DNA of 64,000 nt from the NCBI RefSeq assembly GCF_002157145.1, contig NZ_CP021361.1, positions 1,488,001-1,552,000 of the forward strand, written 5' to 3'. Position 1 is the first letter of the stretch; each line of letters begins with the position of its first letter. The notes below the pieces were generated by a model. It was not told the origin of the DNA. It made no database searches and saw only the letters and a list, made by a program, of their open reading frames with translations. Source of the stretch: Acidovorax carolinensis (GTDB taxonomy: Bacteria; Pseudomonadota; Gammaproteobacteria; Burkholderiales; Burkholderiaceae_C). This document shows positions 1 to 7,822 of the stretch, in pieces. The position numbers and the translations under genes are program-made.

Positions 1-1
1 C

Positions 2-217
2 GGCACGGTGACCATTGCCCATGGTCCCATACCCTCCCTCAAATGGCCTGCAATGTCCATGGAGTTCAAGGTCTCCAACAATGGGCTGATGGCGGGCTTG
101 CAACCTGGCGCAGCGGTGGTCTTCGAGTTCGTTGAGCGTGGACAGGGTGAATGGGTGGTCACCTCCGTGAAACCCATGGGCAAAGCGGCGGCCACTCCGC
201 ACGCCGGCCATAACTGA
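2..217 (+). CDS. cusB: C-terminal end of a CusB-like RND efflux periplasmic adaptor (partial)
   Basis: The reading frame is open from the window edge, so only the last 71 residues are present. They read as a CusF-like copper-binding tail: a W-x-A-M-x-M-x-F core (KWPAMSMEFKV), followed by the Gly-Leu-Gln-Pro-Gly turn and an FEF strand. A CusF-type domain fused to the C-terminus is known in some CusB/CzcB-type adaptors, where it hands Cu(I)/Ag(I) to the pump. The tail ends in His residues (HAGHN). It lies 15 bp upstream of cusA in the same direction, which fits a cusBA operon. The N-terminal hairpin and lipoyl domains lie outside the window. Confidence 0.8.
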   Translation, partial: GTVTIAHGPIPSLKWPAMSMEFKVSNNGLMAGLQPGAAVVFEFVERGQGEWVVTSVKPMGKAAATPHAGHN

Positions 218-232
218 TCTTCAGGGAACAAC

Positions 233-3200
233 ATGCTCGCGAAGATCATTGACTGGTCAGGAAGAAACAGCTTCCTGGTGCTCCTGGCCACGCTGTTTGT
301 CATTGTCGCAGGGGTATTCGCGGTGTTGCGAACGCCTTTGGACGCCCTGCCGGACTTGTCCGACGTGCAGGTCATCGTCTACACCGAATACCCTGGACAA
401 GCGCCCCAGGTGGTTGAGGATCAGGTCACCTATCCCTTGACCACCGCCATGCTGTCGGTACCCAAGTCCAAGGTGGTGCGCGGCTTTTCGTTCTTTGGAG
501 CGTCCTTCGTCTACATCATCTTTGAGGATGACACAGACATCTATTGGGCGCGTTCGCGCGTGCTGGAATACCTCAATTTCGCATCCAGTCGAATGCCCAA
601 GGGGGTCACGCCCCAAATTGGCCCTGATGCCACCGGTGTGGGTTGGGTCTACCAGTACGCTTTGATCGCCAAAGACCGGACGCTGGCCGAGTTGAGAACT
701 TTGCAGGATTGGTACCTGCGCTACCAGCTGACCAAGGCGCATGGCGTCGCTGAGGTGGCATCCGTCGGTGGCTTTGTCCAGACCTACCAGATCACCGTCG
801 ACCCGGTGAAGCTGCGGGCCTACGGCATTCCTTTGGCCAAAGTGTCACAGGTCGTGCGCGACTCCAATCGTGACGTCGGCGGCCGTGTGGTGGAGATGGC
901 CGAGACAGAGTACATGGTGCGCGGAAAGGGCTATCTGCGCGGCGCGGCGGACATTGAGAACCTGGTCGTCAAGGCCGAAAAAGGCACACCAGTATTGATT
1001 CGAGACATCGCTCGCGTTGAACTCGCTCCCGATGAACGGCGCGGCCTGACCGAACTCAACGGGGAGGGGGAGGTGGTCTCGGGCATCGCCATGGCCCGCT
1101 ATGGCCAAAACGCCCTGGAAGTCATCCATAACCTGAAGGAGAAAATTACCGAAGTTTCGGCAGGGCTGCCGCAGGGCGTCAGCATCCAGGCTGTTTACGA
1201 CCGATCTGACCTGATTCATCGGGCCATCGATACGCTCAAGCGAACGCTGATTGAGGAGAGCCTGATCGTTGCCTTGGTCTGCATGGTCTTTCTCATGCAC
1301 ATCCGTTCAGCCCTCGTGGCTATCTTGATGTTGCCCGTAGGGGTGCTGATCTCATTCATCGCGATGCGCTTGCTGGGTATGAATTCCAACCTGATGAGTC
1401 TAGGCGGTATCGCCATTGCGATCGGTGCCATGGTGGATGCGGCCATCGTCATGATCGAGAACGCCCATAAACACCTGGAGCGGCTCCCACCCGAGCACAA
1501 CAGCAAGCAGCGGGTCGAGGCCATGATCGCCGCCTGCAAAGAGGTTGGCCCGGCACTGTTCTTCTCGCTGCTGATCATCACCGTGTCGTTTCTGCCCGTG
1601 TTCACGCTCGAATCACAGGAGGGGCGCATGTTCTCACCGCTGGCGTTCACCAAGACGTTTTCTATGGCAGGAGCGGCGCTGTTGTCGGTGACGCTGGTGC
1701 CGGTGCTCATGATGATTTTCATTCGCGGACGCATCATGCCGGAGTCCCGTAACCCGGTGAACCGGTTCCTGATCTGGGTCTACCGACCCATCATCGCTGG
1801 CGTGATGCGCTGGAAGAAGGTGACCATTGCCATTGCCCTGGTCGTGCTTGGGGTGTCGTTCTATCCGGCCAGCAAGCTGGGGTCCGAATTCATGCCGACA
1901 CTCAATGAAGGCACTTTGCTCTACATGCCTGCTTCGCTGCCGGGCATGTCGATCACCAAGGCCGCCGAGTTGCTTCAGACGCAAAACAAGATCATCAAGA
2001 GTTTTCCTGAGGTTGAATCGGTCTACGGTAAGGCAGGACGGGCCAACACGGCCACCGACCCGGCACCGACCGAGATGTTCGAGACGGTCATCAACCTCAA
2101 GCCGGAGTCAGCGTGGCGATCTGGCATGACCACCGACAAATTGATCGCCGAGATGGACAAGGCACTGCAATTTCCTGGCGTCTCCAATGCCTGGACCATG
2201 CCCATCAAGGCGCGCATCGACATGCTGTCCACCGGTATCCGCACACCCATTGGTATCAAGGTCTTTGGCAAGGACTTGAACGAAATGGAACGCCTGGCGC
2301 GGGAGATCGAGACCGTAGTGAAATCCGTGCCCGGCACCACCTCGGCATTCGCGGAGCGGATCACAGGCGGCTTCTACCTGAACATCGAGCCCGACCGCGC
2401 CCAACTGGCACGCTACGGTCTGGCGGTGGGTGATCTGCAGGAGGTCATTGGTACGGCGCTCGGCGGTGACATGGTGACCACCACGGTGGAAGGGCGAGAG
2501 CGTTTTGGCGTTACGGTTCGCTACCCACGCGAATTGCGGTCTGACCCGCAGCAGATCGCCCGCGAAGTGCTGGTGCCGACCATGGATGGAGCCATGATTC
2601 CGCTGGGCCAGGTTGCCCGCGTGGAGGTGGCCAAGGGCGCCCCTGGCATCCGTACCGAAAATGCGTTGCTATCTGCCTACATTTTTGTGGACATCCGTGA
2701 GCGTGACATCGGTGGCTACGTCGCCGAGGCGCGCAAAGCAGTGAATGACCAGGTCAAGTTCCCGCCCGGCTACTACGCCACATGGAGCGGTCAGTTTGAG
2801 TCTATGGAGCGTGCCATCGAGAAAATGAAACTCGTTGTGCCAGTAACGCTGTTGCTCATTTTCCTGCTGCTGTACCTGAACTTCAGGCGACTGACGGAGA
2901 CTTTGATCGTCATGCTGTCGGTGCCGTTCGCGTTGGTTGGCGGCGTCTGGCTGATGTGGTGGCTTGGCTACAACCTCTCTGTCGCAGTTGCTGTGGGCTT
3001 CATTGCCCTGGCTGGTGTGGCCGCTGAAACCGGGGTCGTCATGCTGATCTACCTGGACCACGCCTGGGAAGAGATCAAGGAAAAACGCCGCTCTGAAGGG
3101 AAAGAGCCAGGAGTTGGTGACCTTTACGAGGCAGTCATGGAGGGCGCTGTCGAACGGGTTCGTCCTAAAATGATGACGGTCGTTGCCATCATGGCGGGCC

Positions 3201-3412
3201 TGCTGCCCATCATGTGGGGGACCGGCACCGGCTCGGAAGTGATGAGTCGCATTGCCGCACCGATGGTCGGTGGCATGATTTCTTCGACCGTGCTCACGCT
3301 GGCTGTGATTCCGGCGCTTTACGCGCTGGTCAAACAGTTTGAACTTCGAAGGCAGCGTGCTTCGGGAACGGATTCGCATCCATCCGACCCAGTCTGGAGC
3401 CGTGAAGTTTGA
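233..3412 (+). CDS. cusA: CusA-type heavy-metal RND efflux pump
   Basis: This is a complete 1059-residue inner-membrane RND transporter, the usual length for the heavy-metal (HME) subfamily. It starts with a membrane helix at about residues 10-30. Helix 4 carries the signature AIGAMVDAAIVMIEN with D402 and E409. This A-x-x-D-A form is the one linked to monovalent Cu(I)/Ag(I) export (CusA/SilA group), unlike the DFGIIIDGAVVIVEN form of the CzcA pump near 48-51 kb. It would work with the adaptor just upstream and an outer-membrane CusC channel in a proton-driven tripartite complex. Start ATG follows CAGGGAAC. No CusC lies in this part of the window; the nearest is near 32.6 kb. Confidence 0.95.
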   Translation: MLAKIIDWSGRNSFLVLLATLFVIVAGVFAVLRTPLDALPDLSDVQVIVYTEYPGQAPQVVEDQVTYPLTTAMLSVPKSKVVRGFSFFGASFVYIIFEDDTDIYWARSRVLEYLNFASSRMPKGVTPQIGPDATGVGWVYQYALIAKDRTLAELRTLQDWYLRYQLTKAHGVAEVASVGGFVQTYQITVDPVKLRAYGIPLAKVSQVVRDSNRDVGGRVVEMAETEYMVRGKGYLRGAADIENLVVKAEKGTPVLIRDIARVELAPDERRGLTELNGEGEVVSGIAMARYGQNALEVIHNLKEKITEVSAGLPQGVSIQAVYDRSDLIHRAIDTLKRTLIEESLIVALVCMVFLMHIRSALVAILMLPVGVLISFIAMRLLGMNSNLMSLGGIAIAIGAMVDAAIVMIENAHKHLERLPPEHNSKQRVEAMIAACKEVGPALFFSLLIITVSFLPVFTLESQEGRMFSPLAFTKTFSMAGAALLSVTLVPVLMMIFIRGRIMPESRNPVNRFLIWVYRPIIAGVMRWKKVTIAIALVVLGVSFYPASKLGSEFMPTLNEGTLLYMPASLPGMSITKAAELLQTQNKIIKSFPEVESVYGKAGRANTATDPAPTEMFETVINLKPESAWRSGMTTDKLIAEMDKALQFPGVSNAWTMPIKARIDMLSTGIRTPIGIKVFGKDLNEMERLAREIETVVKSVPGTTSAFAERITGGFYLNIEPDRAQLARYGLAVGDLQEVIGTALGGDMVTTTVEGRERFGVTVRYPRELRSDPQQIAREVLVPTMDGAMIPLGQVARVEVAKGAPGIRTENALLSAYIFVDIRERDIGGYVAEARKAVNDQVKFPPGYYATWSGQFESMERAIEKMKLVVPVTLLLIFLLLYLNFRRLTETLIVMLSVPFALVGGVWLMWWLGYNLSVAVAVGFIALAGVAAETGVVMLIYLDHAWEEIKEKRRSEGKEPGVGDLYEAVMEGAVERVRPKMMTVVAIMAGLLPIMWGTGTGSEVMSRIAAPMVGGMISSTVLTLAVIPALYALVKQFELRRQRASGTDSHPSDPVWSREV

Positions 3413-3510
3413 GCCATGGACGCTGGCCCTTGGCGTCGACGCGGAGCGTGGGACAGGGTCTAAAAGGAGGCGCTTTACTTGTTTCACCAACTGCTCTGAC
3501 CCCTCTCTCA

Positions 3511-5160
3511 ATGCACAACACATCAAACTGCGAGTTGACCTCCTTTGAGCGGCTCAACCGCGACTGCTTCTGTCTGAGCCTGGATCCTGCGGCGCTGGCG
3601 GCTGCGCTCGATGCCGAGTTGGGCTCTCCGAGCTTGTCGCAGCTAGTGCGCGACCGATGCCCCTACCTGTTTGCTGCGCAGCCGGTCTTCGTGGCGCGGC
3701 CTCCTCTCGAACGAATGGCCCGCGTCGTGCAAGCCATCGAGGCAGTGGTGGCACTCCCGGCCTACCGGGAGCAGGTCTTGGCGGATGCCCCCGCCATTGC
3801 GCGGGACGGCACCGGTGGCTCCCAGGGCGTGTTCTTCGGCTATGACTTCCATCTGGACCAAGACCGTCTCGGTTTGATCGAAATCAACACGAACGCTGGT
3901 GGTGCGATGCTGAATGCGGTGCTGGCCCGTGCTCAGCGCAGCTGCTGTCAGGCTGTGCATGCAATGGTGCCCGGCCGAGCAGGCGTCACAACGTTCGAGC
4001 AGCGGCTGGTGGACATGTTCCGCCGTGAGTGGCGGCTGGCCGGTCACTCACGGCCGTTGGTCTCGATCGCTATCGTGGACGAAGCGCCGCAGCAGCAATA
4101 CCTGTATCCAGAGTTCCTGCTGTTCCGGCAGCTGTTTGAGCGCCATGGACTGCAGGCCATCATTGTCGATCCCTCCGAGCTGGCGTGCCGTCACGGCAGG
4201 CTCTGGCACGGCGAACTCGCCATCGACGTGGTTTACAACCGTGTCACAGATTTTTATCTGGATCTGCCTGCCAACGCCGTGCTGCGACAGGCTTGGCTGG
4301 AACAGGCAGCGGTTCTCACGCCCCATCCGACGGCGCACGCGCTATACGCCGACAAGCGGCGACTGGCCTTGTTCAGTGACGATGGTGCGCTGCGGGAGCT
4401 GGGCGTTGCTGACGACGACAGGAAGGTGCTGCTGGCGAACGTGCCGCGCACCGAAGTGGTCGATGAGGCACATGGTGACCGGCTGTGGGCGGCTCGTCGT
4501 AGCCTGTTCTTCAAACCCGCGGCGGGCTTCGGTAGCCGCGCCGCGTACCGAGGTGACAAACTCACGCGCCGGGTCTGGCAGGAGATCATGACGGGAGCCT
4601 ATGTAGCACAGGCCCTCGTGCCTCCGGGCGAACGCGTCATTGCGAATACGGAGGGACTGCAGTCCATGAAATTCGATTTGCGCGCCTACGCCTATGCCGG
4701 CGACGTTCAGTGGGTTGCTGCACGCGTGTATCAGGGACAAACCACGAACTTCCGCCAGCCGGGCAGTGGCTTTGCCCCCGTCTACACCACCGTGGATGGC
4801 TCCGGCCGCGGAATGTGCGACTCGGATGGTGAACACGCGTCCTATGTGTTCCTGCTCGACGAGGCGGGCGAGGTGCACGCGTTGCCGCATGTGCTGTATG
4901 TGGCGCTTGCCAGGGGCCAGGCCTTGGCACCGATATTTGCGGACCAAACTCTGCGCCTAGCGGACTGGTATGTACGGCTTCGGGCCGATGGGGTGCCGGG
5001 TGCTGTGGTCAACGAGACCTATGGGTTTGTTCGCTTCGACCGAGAGGGGCGGTTCAAATTGGAGGCTGCGCCAGGAGATGCAGCATGGCCTACTCCTGAG
5101 GAGCGCCGACGGATGCAGGAGCTGCTATTCTCCATAGACTTGGAGCCCAACGGCGCCTGA
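3511..5160 (+). CDS. ATP-grasp domain protein of unknown substrate
   Basis: This 549-residue protein looks like a circular or glutathione-synthetase-like ATP-grasp ligase. Visible markers are an E-x-N patch near the N-terminal third (GLIEINTNAGG), a glycine-rich FFKPAAGFGSRAAYRG loop that could bind ATP phosphates, a VAQALVPPGE strand, and a KFDLRAYAYAG segment typical of ATP-grasp metal/ATP sites. No signal peptide or membrane helix is seen, so it is probably cytoplasmic. An upstream in-frame start at 3409 would add 34 residues overlapping the cusA stop; I prefer ATG 3511, where family-like sequence begins. It follows cusA by 98 bp in the same direction and may be co-transcribed. The reaction is unknown; carboxylate-amine ligation is the family's general chemistry. 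Confidence 0.75.
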   Translation: MHNTSNCELTSFERLNRDCFCLSLDPAALAAALDAELGSPSLSQLVRDRCPYLFAAQPVFVARPPLERMARVVQAIEAVVALPAYREQVLADAPAIARDGTGGSQGVFFGYDFHLDQDRLGLIEINTNAGGAMLNAVLARAQRSCCQAVHAMVPGRAGVTTFEQRLVDMFRREWRLAGHSRPLVSIAIVDEAPQQQYLYPEFLLFRQLFERHGLQAIIVDPSELACRHGRLWHGELAIDVVYNRVTDFYLDLPANAVLRQAWLEQAAVLTPHPTAHALYADKRRLALFSDDGALRELGVADDDRKVLLANVPRTEVVDEAHGDRLWAARRSLFFKPAAGFGSRAAYRGDKLTRRVWQEIMTGAYVAQALVPPGERVIANTEGLQSMKFDLRAYAYAGDVQWVAARVYQGQTTNFRQPGSGFAPVYTTVDGSGRGMCDSDGEHASYVFLLDEAGEVHALPHVLYVALARGQALAPIFADQTLRLADWYVRLRADGVPGAVVNETYGFVRFDREGRFKLEAAPGDAAWPTPEERRRMQELLFSIDLEPNGA

Positions 5161-5335
5161 TCATAGGAGCCGGTAGGAGGGTGGGCCGCCCAACGAAGTG
5201 AATCATTTGGGTTGCTGCAAGAATGGTCAGACGATGATGCGTGGCTTCTGGCCTGGCAAAATGCAGATGGTCACGTCGCATGGGCGAGGACCAACTCCCA
5301 CCAGATGCACGCAGCGACCAATCCCATCTCAAAAG

Positions 5336-5575
5336 TTACGGGGCACAGGTTTCTTTGGCGGCTTTTGCGCCATCTTTGCAGGCCTTGACTTCGGCCTCAT
5401 AACGCGCCTTGCGCAATTGGTTCAGGTATGGCGTCGTCTGTGCGCGCGGGCCATGGTCGAGCTGCAATACGAGTTTCTTGGGAGGGCAGACCTTTTCTTG
5501 GTCTGGAGCGGCACTGGCCGAGAGACTGAAGCCAAGGGTCGTGGCGCCAACGAGAGCGATGAGCAAGTATTTCAT
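5336..5575 (-). CDS. Small secreted protein, function unknown
   Basis: A 79-residue protein with a clear Sec signal peptide (MKYLLIALVGATTLGFSLSASA, cleavage near Ala-Ala-Pro). The mature part is short, highly charged and contains two cysteines (KVCPPKK and KACKDG) plus one near the end (ETCAP). The conserved CPPKKLVLQLDHGPR stretch does not match a family I can name. A purine-rich AAGGAGTTCATC ribosome binding site precedes the ATG. It sits between the cusA locus and a DUF4148-like gene, both of which are metal-resistance companions, so a periplasmic role is plausible but unproven. Confidence 0.6.
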   Translation of the reverse strand: MKYLLIALVGATTLGFSLSASAAPDQEKVCPPKKLVLQLDHGPRAQTTPYLNQLRKARYEAEVKACKDGAKAAKETCAP

Positions 5576-5800
5576 GATGAACTCCTTGGATAGGAAAACC
5601 GAACATATGAATCAGCGAGGCACAGGGCTGCCGGCTGACTGCGCCAACAGCGGTACGCGAAGCGCAAGGGCACGCTTTTTTCTGTTTTTGACAGATCCCG
5701 GGGTTTCTGTGCCAACGTCGAAGGTTTTTTCCGCAGTTGCCACGCCGCCTGTTTAGATTCCTCGGCCTCCCCGGAAACCCGCTGCAACCCCAACTGGCAA

Positions 5801-6151
5801 TCAACCCCGGTAGTAGAGACGCAGACGCGCGTCGCGTTCGGCAGGTGACTCGTTCCGCAACTCGTTGACTACTTGCTCACGCGTCTTGCCTGGACCTGCC
5901 GCATCAGGTGTGCGGATAGGGTAGTTGCTTTCGCCGTAAGAAAGGAGGCCTTGCCGCATGGCAGCCTCGGCTTCTGTTTTGACTTGAGCACGGGTTTTAT
6001 CGCTCTTGAAGTGTTCCGGGTGAACGATGACGCCCATTTCGTTGTTGGCGGGATGCTCGTACGCTGCCGAAGCCATCCCTGGAAGGCCCAGGGTAACCAC
6101 TGCGGCCGCGGCGGCAATCATGGAAGAAAGGGAGAGGCGTTTTTGGATCAT
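5801..6151 (-). CDS. DUF4148-like small periplasmic protein (copy 1)
   Basis: A 116-residue protein with signal peptide (about residues 1-29, cut after MASA) and a mature domain beginning AYEHPANNE. The conserved pattern H-P-A-N-N-E-x-G-x-x-V-H-P-E-H-x-K-S, then K-T-R-x-Q-V and a repeat GPGKTREQVVNEL, resembles DUF4148 proteins of Burkholderiales. Two close paralogues lie at 38402-38752 and 57412-57759 and a more distant one at 54550-54888, all next to metal-resistance genes. The upstream region is also almost identical to that of the 38-kb copy. Histidines could bind metal in the periplasm; this is inference. Confidence 0.75.
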   Translation of the reverse strand: MIQKRLSLSSMIAAAAAVVTLGLPGMASAAYEHPANNEMGVIVHPEHFKSDKTRAQVKTEAEAAMRQGLLSYGESNYPIRTPDAAGPGKTREQVVNELRNESPAERDARLRLYYRG

Positions 6152-6298
6152 GGTTGAAGCTCCTAGCGATAGTGAATAAAACTTGCATCTCTCATGCCTT
6201 GCTTGGGCGTTGAGGAGATGTGTTCATCGTAGGGAGCGCACCCCAACAGAATCTAGACAGCCCGATGATATTTTTGTCAGGGAGCGGCGCGAACTGGA
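6152..6298 (-). repeat. Conserved upstream region shared with the 38-kb DUF4148-like gene
   Basis: The reverse complement of this stretch matches 38255-38401 almost base for base, including AGATGCAAGTTTTATT close to the start codon and the TCTAGACAGCCCGATGA segment further out. A less similar version lies at about 57290-57411. Together with the coding region it forms a roughly 0.5-kb inverted duplication. Identity in non-coding DNA suggests recent duplication or a conserved metal-responsive promoter. Confidence 0.7.
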
Positions 6299-6443
6299 GC
6301 GCAAGTTGGTGGACCTGCGCGGGGGGTAAACACGGAGGACGGAGAATCTACCTCAAGGATACGCGCCTATCACGGCAGCAGTCCGGGTGCCATTGGGCAG
6401 CCCCTGGCTTACGCGCACCCTCCAGCGATGTGGCTCCAGCGAG

Positions 6444-6911
6444 CTATCGCAAGCGATTGATAGGTGGTTGTGGGTCCGCAGGCGTGCCAACAAGTGCAGC
6501 GATGATGGGGCAGGGAAACGCCTGCCCCGTCTCCTCGCACCGCGCGAGCATGTCACGCAGTGCACCTCGCATGCGCTCCAGATCCCCGACCTTCTCATCG
6601 ATTTGCTCAAGGCGTCGCTGCGTCACCGTCTGGATGGCCCGGCGATTCCGTCCGTCCTCCAGGTCTAGCAGCGATCCCACCTCATCCAACGAGAAGCCCA
6701 GGCTCTGCGCCCGCTTGATAAAGCCGATCCGCTGAACCATTGAAGCGGGGTAACGCCGGAAACTGCCTGCGGCCTTCGGGACCGGCAAAAGCCCGCGACC
6801 CTGGTAGTAGCGAATCGTCTCTACGCCGACGCCAGCGACTTTGGCCAGTCTGCCGACCGTCATCCAATCGCCCGGGCCTTCGTTCATCGAGGGATCTACC
6901 GTTTTCTTCAT
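6444..6911 (-). CDS. MerR-family transcriptional regulator, divergent from the 7-23 kb operon
   Basis: A 155-residue MerR-type protein: an N-terminal winged helix (WMTVGRLAKVAGVGVETIRYYQ), a dimerisation coiled coil, and a C-terminal loop CEETGQAFPCP. Aligned by eye to Hg(II)-sensing MerR, the two cysteines match C117 and C126, but the position of C82 (EDG-T-H-C in MerR) reads EDG-R-N-R, so the third mercury ligand is missing. It is therefore probably not a standard mercury sensor; a two-cysteine thiolate site of another kind is possible. I chose ATG 6911 (MKKTVDP); a longer frame to 7253 has no family-like sequence. It is transcribed away from the PPK2-ATPase operon and shares its promoter region with an FNR-type box. 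Confidence 0.85.
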   Translation of the reverse strand: MKKTVDPSMNEGPGDWMTVGRLAKVAGVGVETIRYYQGRGLLPVPKAAGSFRRYPASMVQRIGFIKRAQSLGFSLDEVGSLLDLEDGRNRRAIQTVTQRRLEQIDEKVGDLERMRGALRDMLARCEETGQAFPCPIIAALVGTPADPQPPINRLR

Positions 6912-6959
6912 AGCCATGGCAGGATAACGCTGTACCGCGTAGTTGACCCCTGTCTCCAT

Positions 6960-6973
6960 TTGATTAAGATCAA
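6960..6973. promoter_or_regulatory. Perfect FNR/Anr-type binding site
   Basis: The sequence TTGATTAAGATCAA matches the FNR/Anr consensus TTGAT-N4-ATCAA at every defined base. It lies in the gap between the leftward MerR gene and the rightward operon. Its centre (6966.5) is 41.5 bp upstream of position 7008, the start expected from the TAGGAT -10-like hexamer at 6996-7001. That is the spacing of a class II FNR-activated promoter. This suggests oxygen-limited activation of the long rightward operon. Confidence 0.75.
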
Positions 6974-6995
6974 GATCTCGCAGCTTGCCTAAGCA

Positions 6996-7001
6996 TAGGA
7001 T
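6996..7001 (+). promoter_or_regulatory. Putative -10 element of the rightward operon
   Basis: TAGGAT matches four of six bases of TATAAT and lies about 11 bp before the predicted start near 7008. No good -35 hexamer is present at the right distance, as expected for a promoter in which FNR/Anr bound at -41.5 replaces it. A separate TTGACC (6943-6948) with TAAGAT (6965-6970) could form a weaker sigma70 promoter overlapping the FNR site. Confidence 0.45.
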
Positions 7002-7028
7002 TGGTGTCATTGGGTATATAGGCCGCAC

Positions 7029-7462
7029 ATGCGCACACATCTCAACCCTCGTAGGATTCGTGCCATCGCGTGGATGGTGCTGGGGTATGGTTTTTTGCGC
7101 TTGCGGCCGGGATGGCGAATGCCTGCCTGTTGGAGTCCCCGGAGCCGCACCACTATGCGTCAGGGTATGAGCACGGCAATGGCCACTCCCATGGGGGTCA
7201 TGAGGGCGCCCACGAAAAGCATGAAGAGGGGAGCCAGGACCCGTCGAAGGCACCTTGCCTGAAACTTTGCGGAGAGGTCAACCAGTCGGCAATGCAGAAG
7301 ACGCCGACCTTTGCGTTCGACCTTATTGGGCTTCCGCCCCCTTCCTATACTGCCTGGGAACCGGCCCCGGCGCTGGCTCTGCGAGCCATCCTATTGAGGA
7401 GCCCCCAGCGGGCTCACCCACAGCCGCCTGCTTGGCTGCTGTTTGCACGTCTCGCGTTATAG
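7029..7462 (+). pseudogene. Secreted His/Cys-rich protein gene with a frameshift in its signal peptide
   Basis: Two overlapping frames together make one protein. Frame 7029 gives MRTHLNPRRIRAIAWMVLGYG, the start of a signal peptide; frame 7070 continues as FFALAAGMANACLLE and then a His-rich stretch (HGNGHSHGGHEG), a CLKLC pair and a C-terminus ending FARLAL. The switch is at a run of six T at 7091-7096; seven T would join the frames. This could be a real mutation, a sequencing error in a homopolymer, or slippage. The protein resembles small exported proteins I associate with efflux loci, but I cannot name the family. It is the first gene after the FNR-type promoter. Confidence 0.55.
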
Positions 7463-7616
7463 CCCCTCCTGTGAGCGCTGTGCCGGCTATGTCCCGCACG
7501 CGTCTCGTACGCCTTGACTCTGTACCCGGCTACGGAGTTCTCATATGGGATTTGTCTTCTGGAAGCGCCACTTGGCTCGACCAGACGACAAAAACCAGCG
7601 GCTAAAGGAGAAAGAA

Positions 7617-7811
7617 ATGACATTCGTGCGCTCCATCGCGGTCGTCTTCGGCGCCGCCCTCGTCAGTTTGTTTTCATTCGGGCAAGACGACCATCAGGCC
7701 CATCATCCTGCGGGTTCGAGCGCCCCTGGGACTTCGGCTCTAGTGGCGCCGAGCTTCGAGGGCATCCCGGAGCACTCGCGGATCAATGCTGCCTGGAACG
7801 AGCAGGCGTAA
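7617..7811 (+). CDS. Small exported His-containing peptide
   Basis: A 64-residue product with a hydrophobic N-terminus (VRSIAVVFGAALVSLFSFG) that looks like a signal or anchor, followed by a DDHQAHHPAG histidine cluster. ATG 7617 is preceded by AAAGGAGAAAGAA, a strong ribosome binding site, which decides this start over the upstream in-frame ATG at 7545. It ends 11 bp before the PPK2 start. The His cluster suggests a metal-binding periplasmic peptide acting with the P-type ATPase two genes downstream; function unproven. Confidence 0.6.
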   Translation: MTFVRSIAVVFGAALVSLFSFGQDDHQAHHPAGSSAPGTSALVAPSFEGIPEHSRINAAWNEQA

Positions 7812-7822
7812 CGGAGAACCCC

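Noticed and set aside
2669..3526. Long minus-strand ORF opposite cusA (285 codons)
   Set aside because: High GC produces long antisense frames; the translated sequence is His/Arg/Gln-rich without any domain.
6262..6329. Plus-strand frame ending RERRELERKLVDLRGG that looks like a protein C-terminus
   Set aside because: It has no start and lies in the upstream region of the DUF4148-like gene; too short to call a gene remnant.
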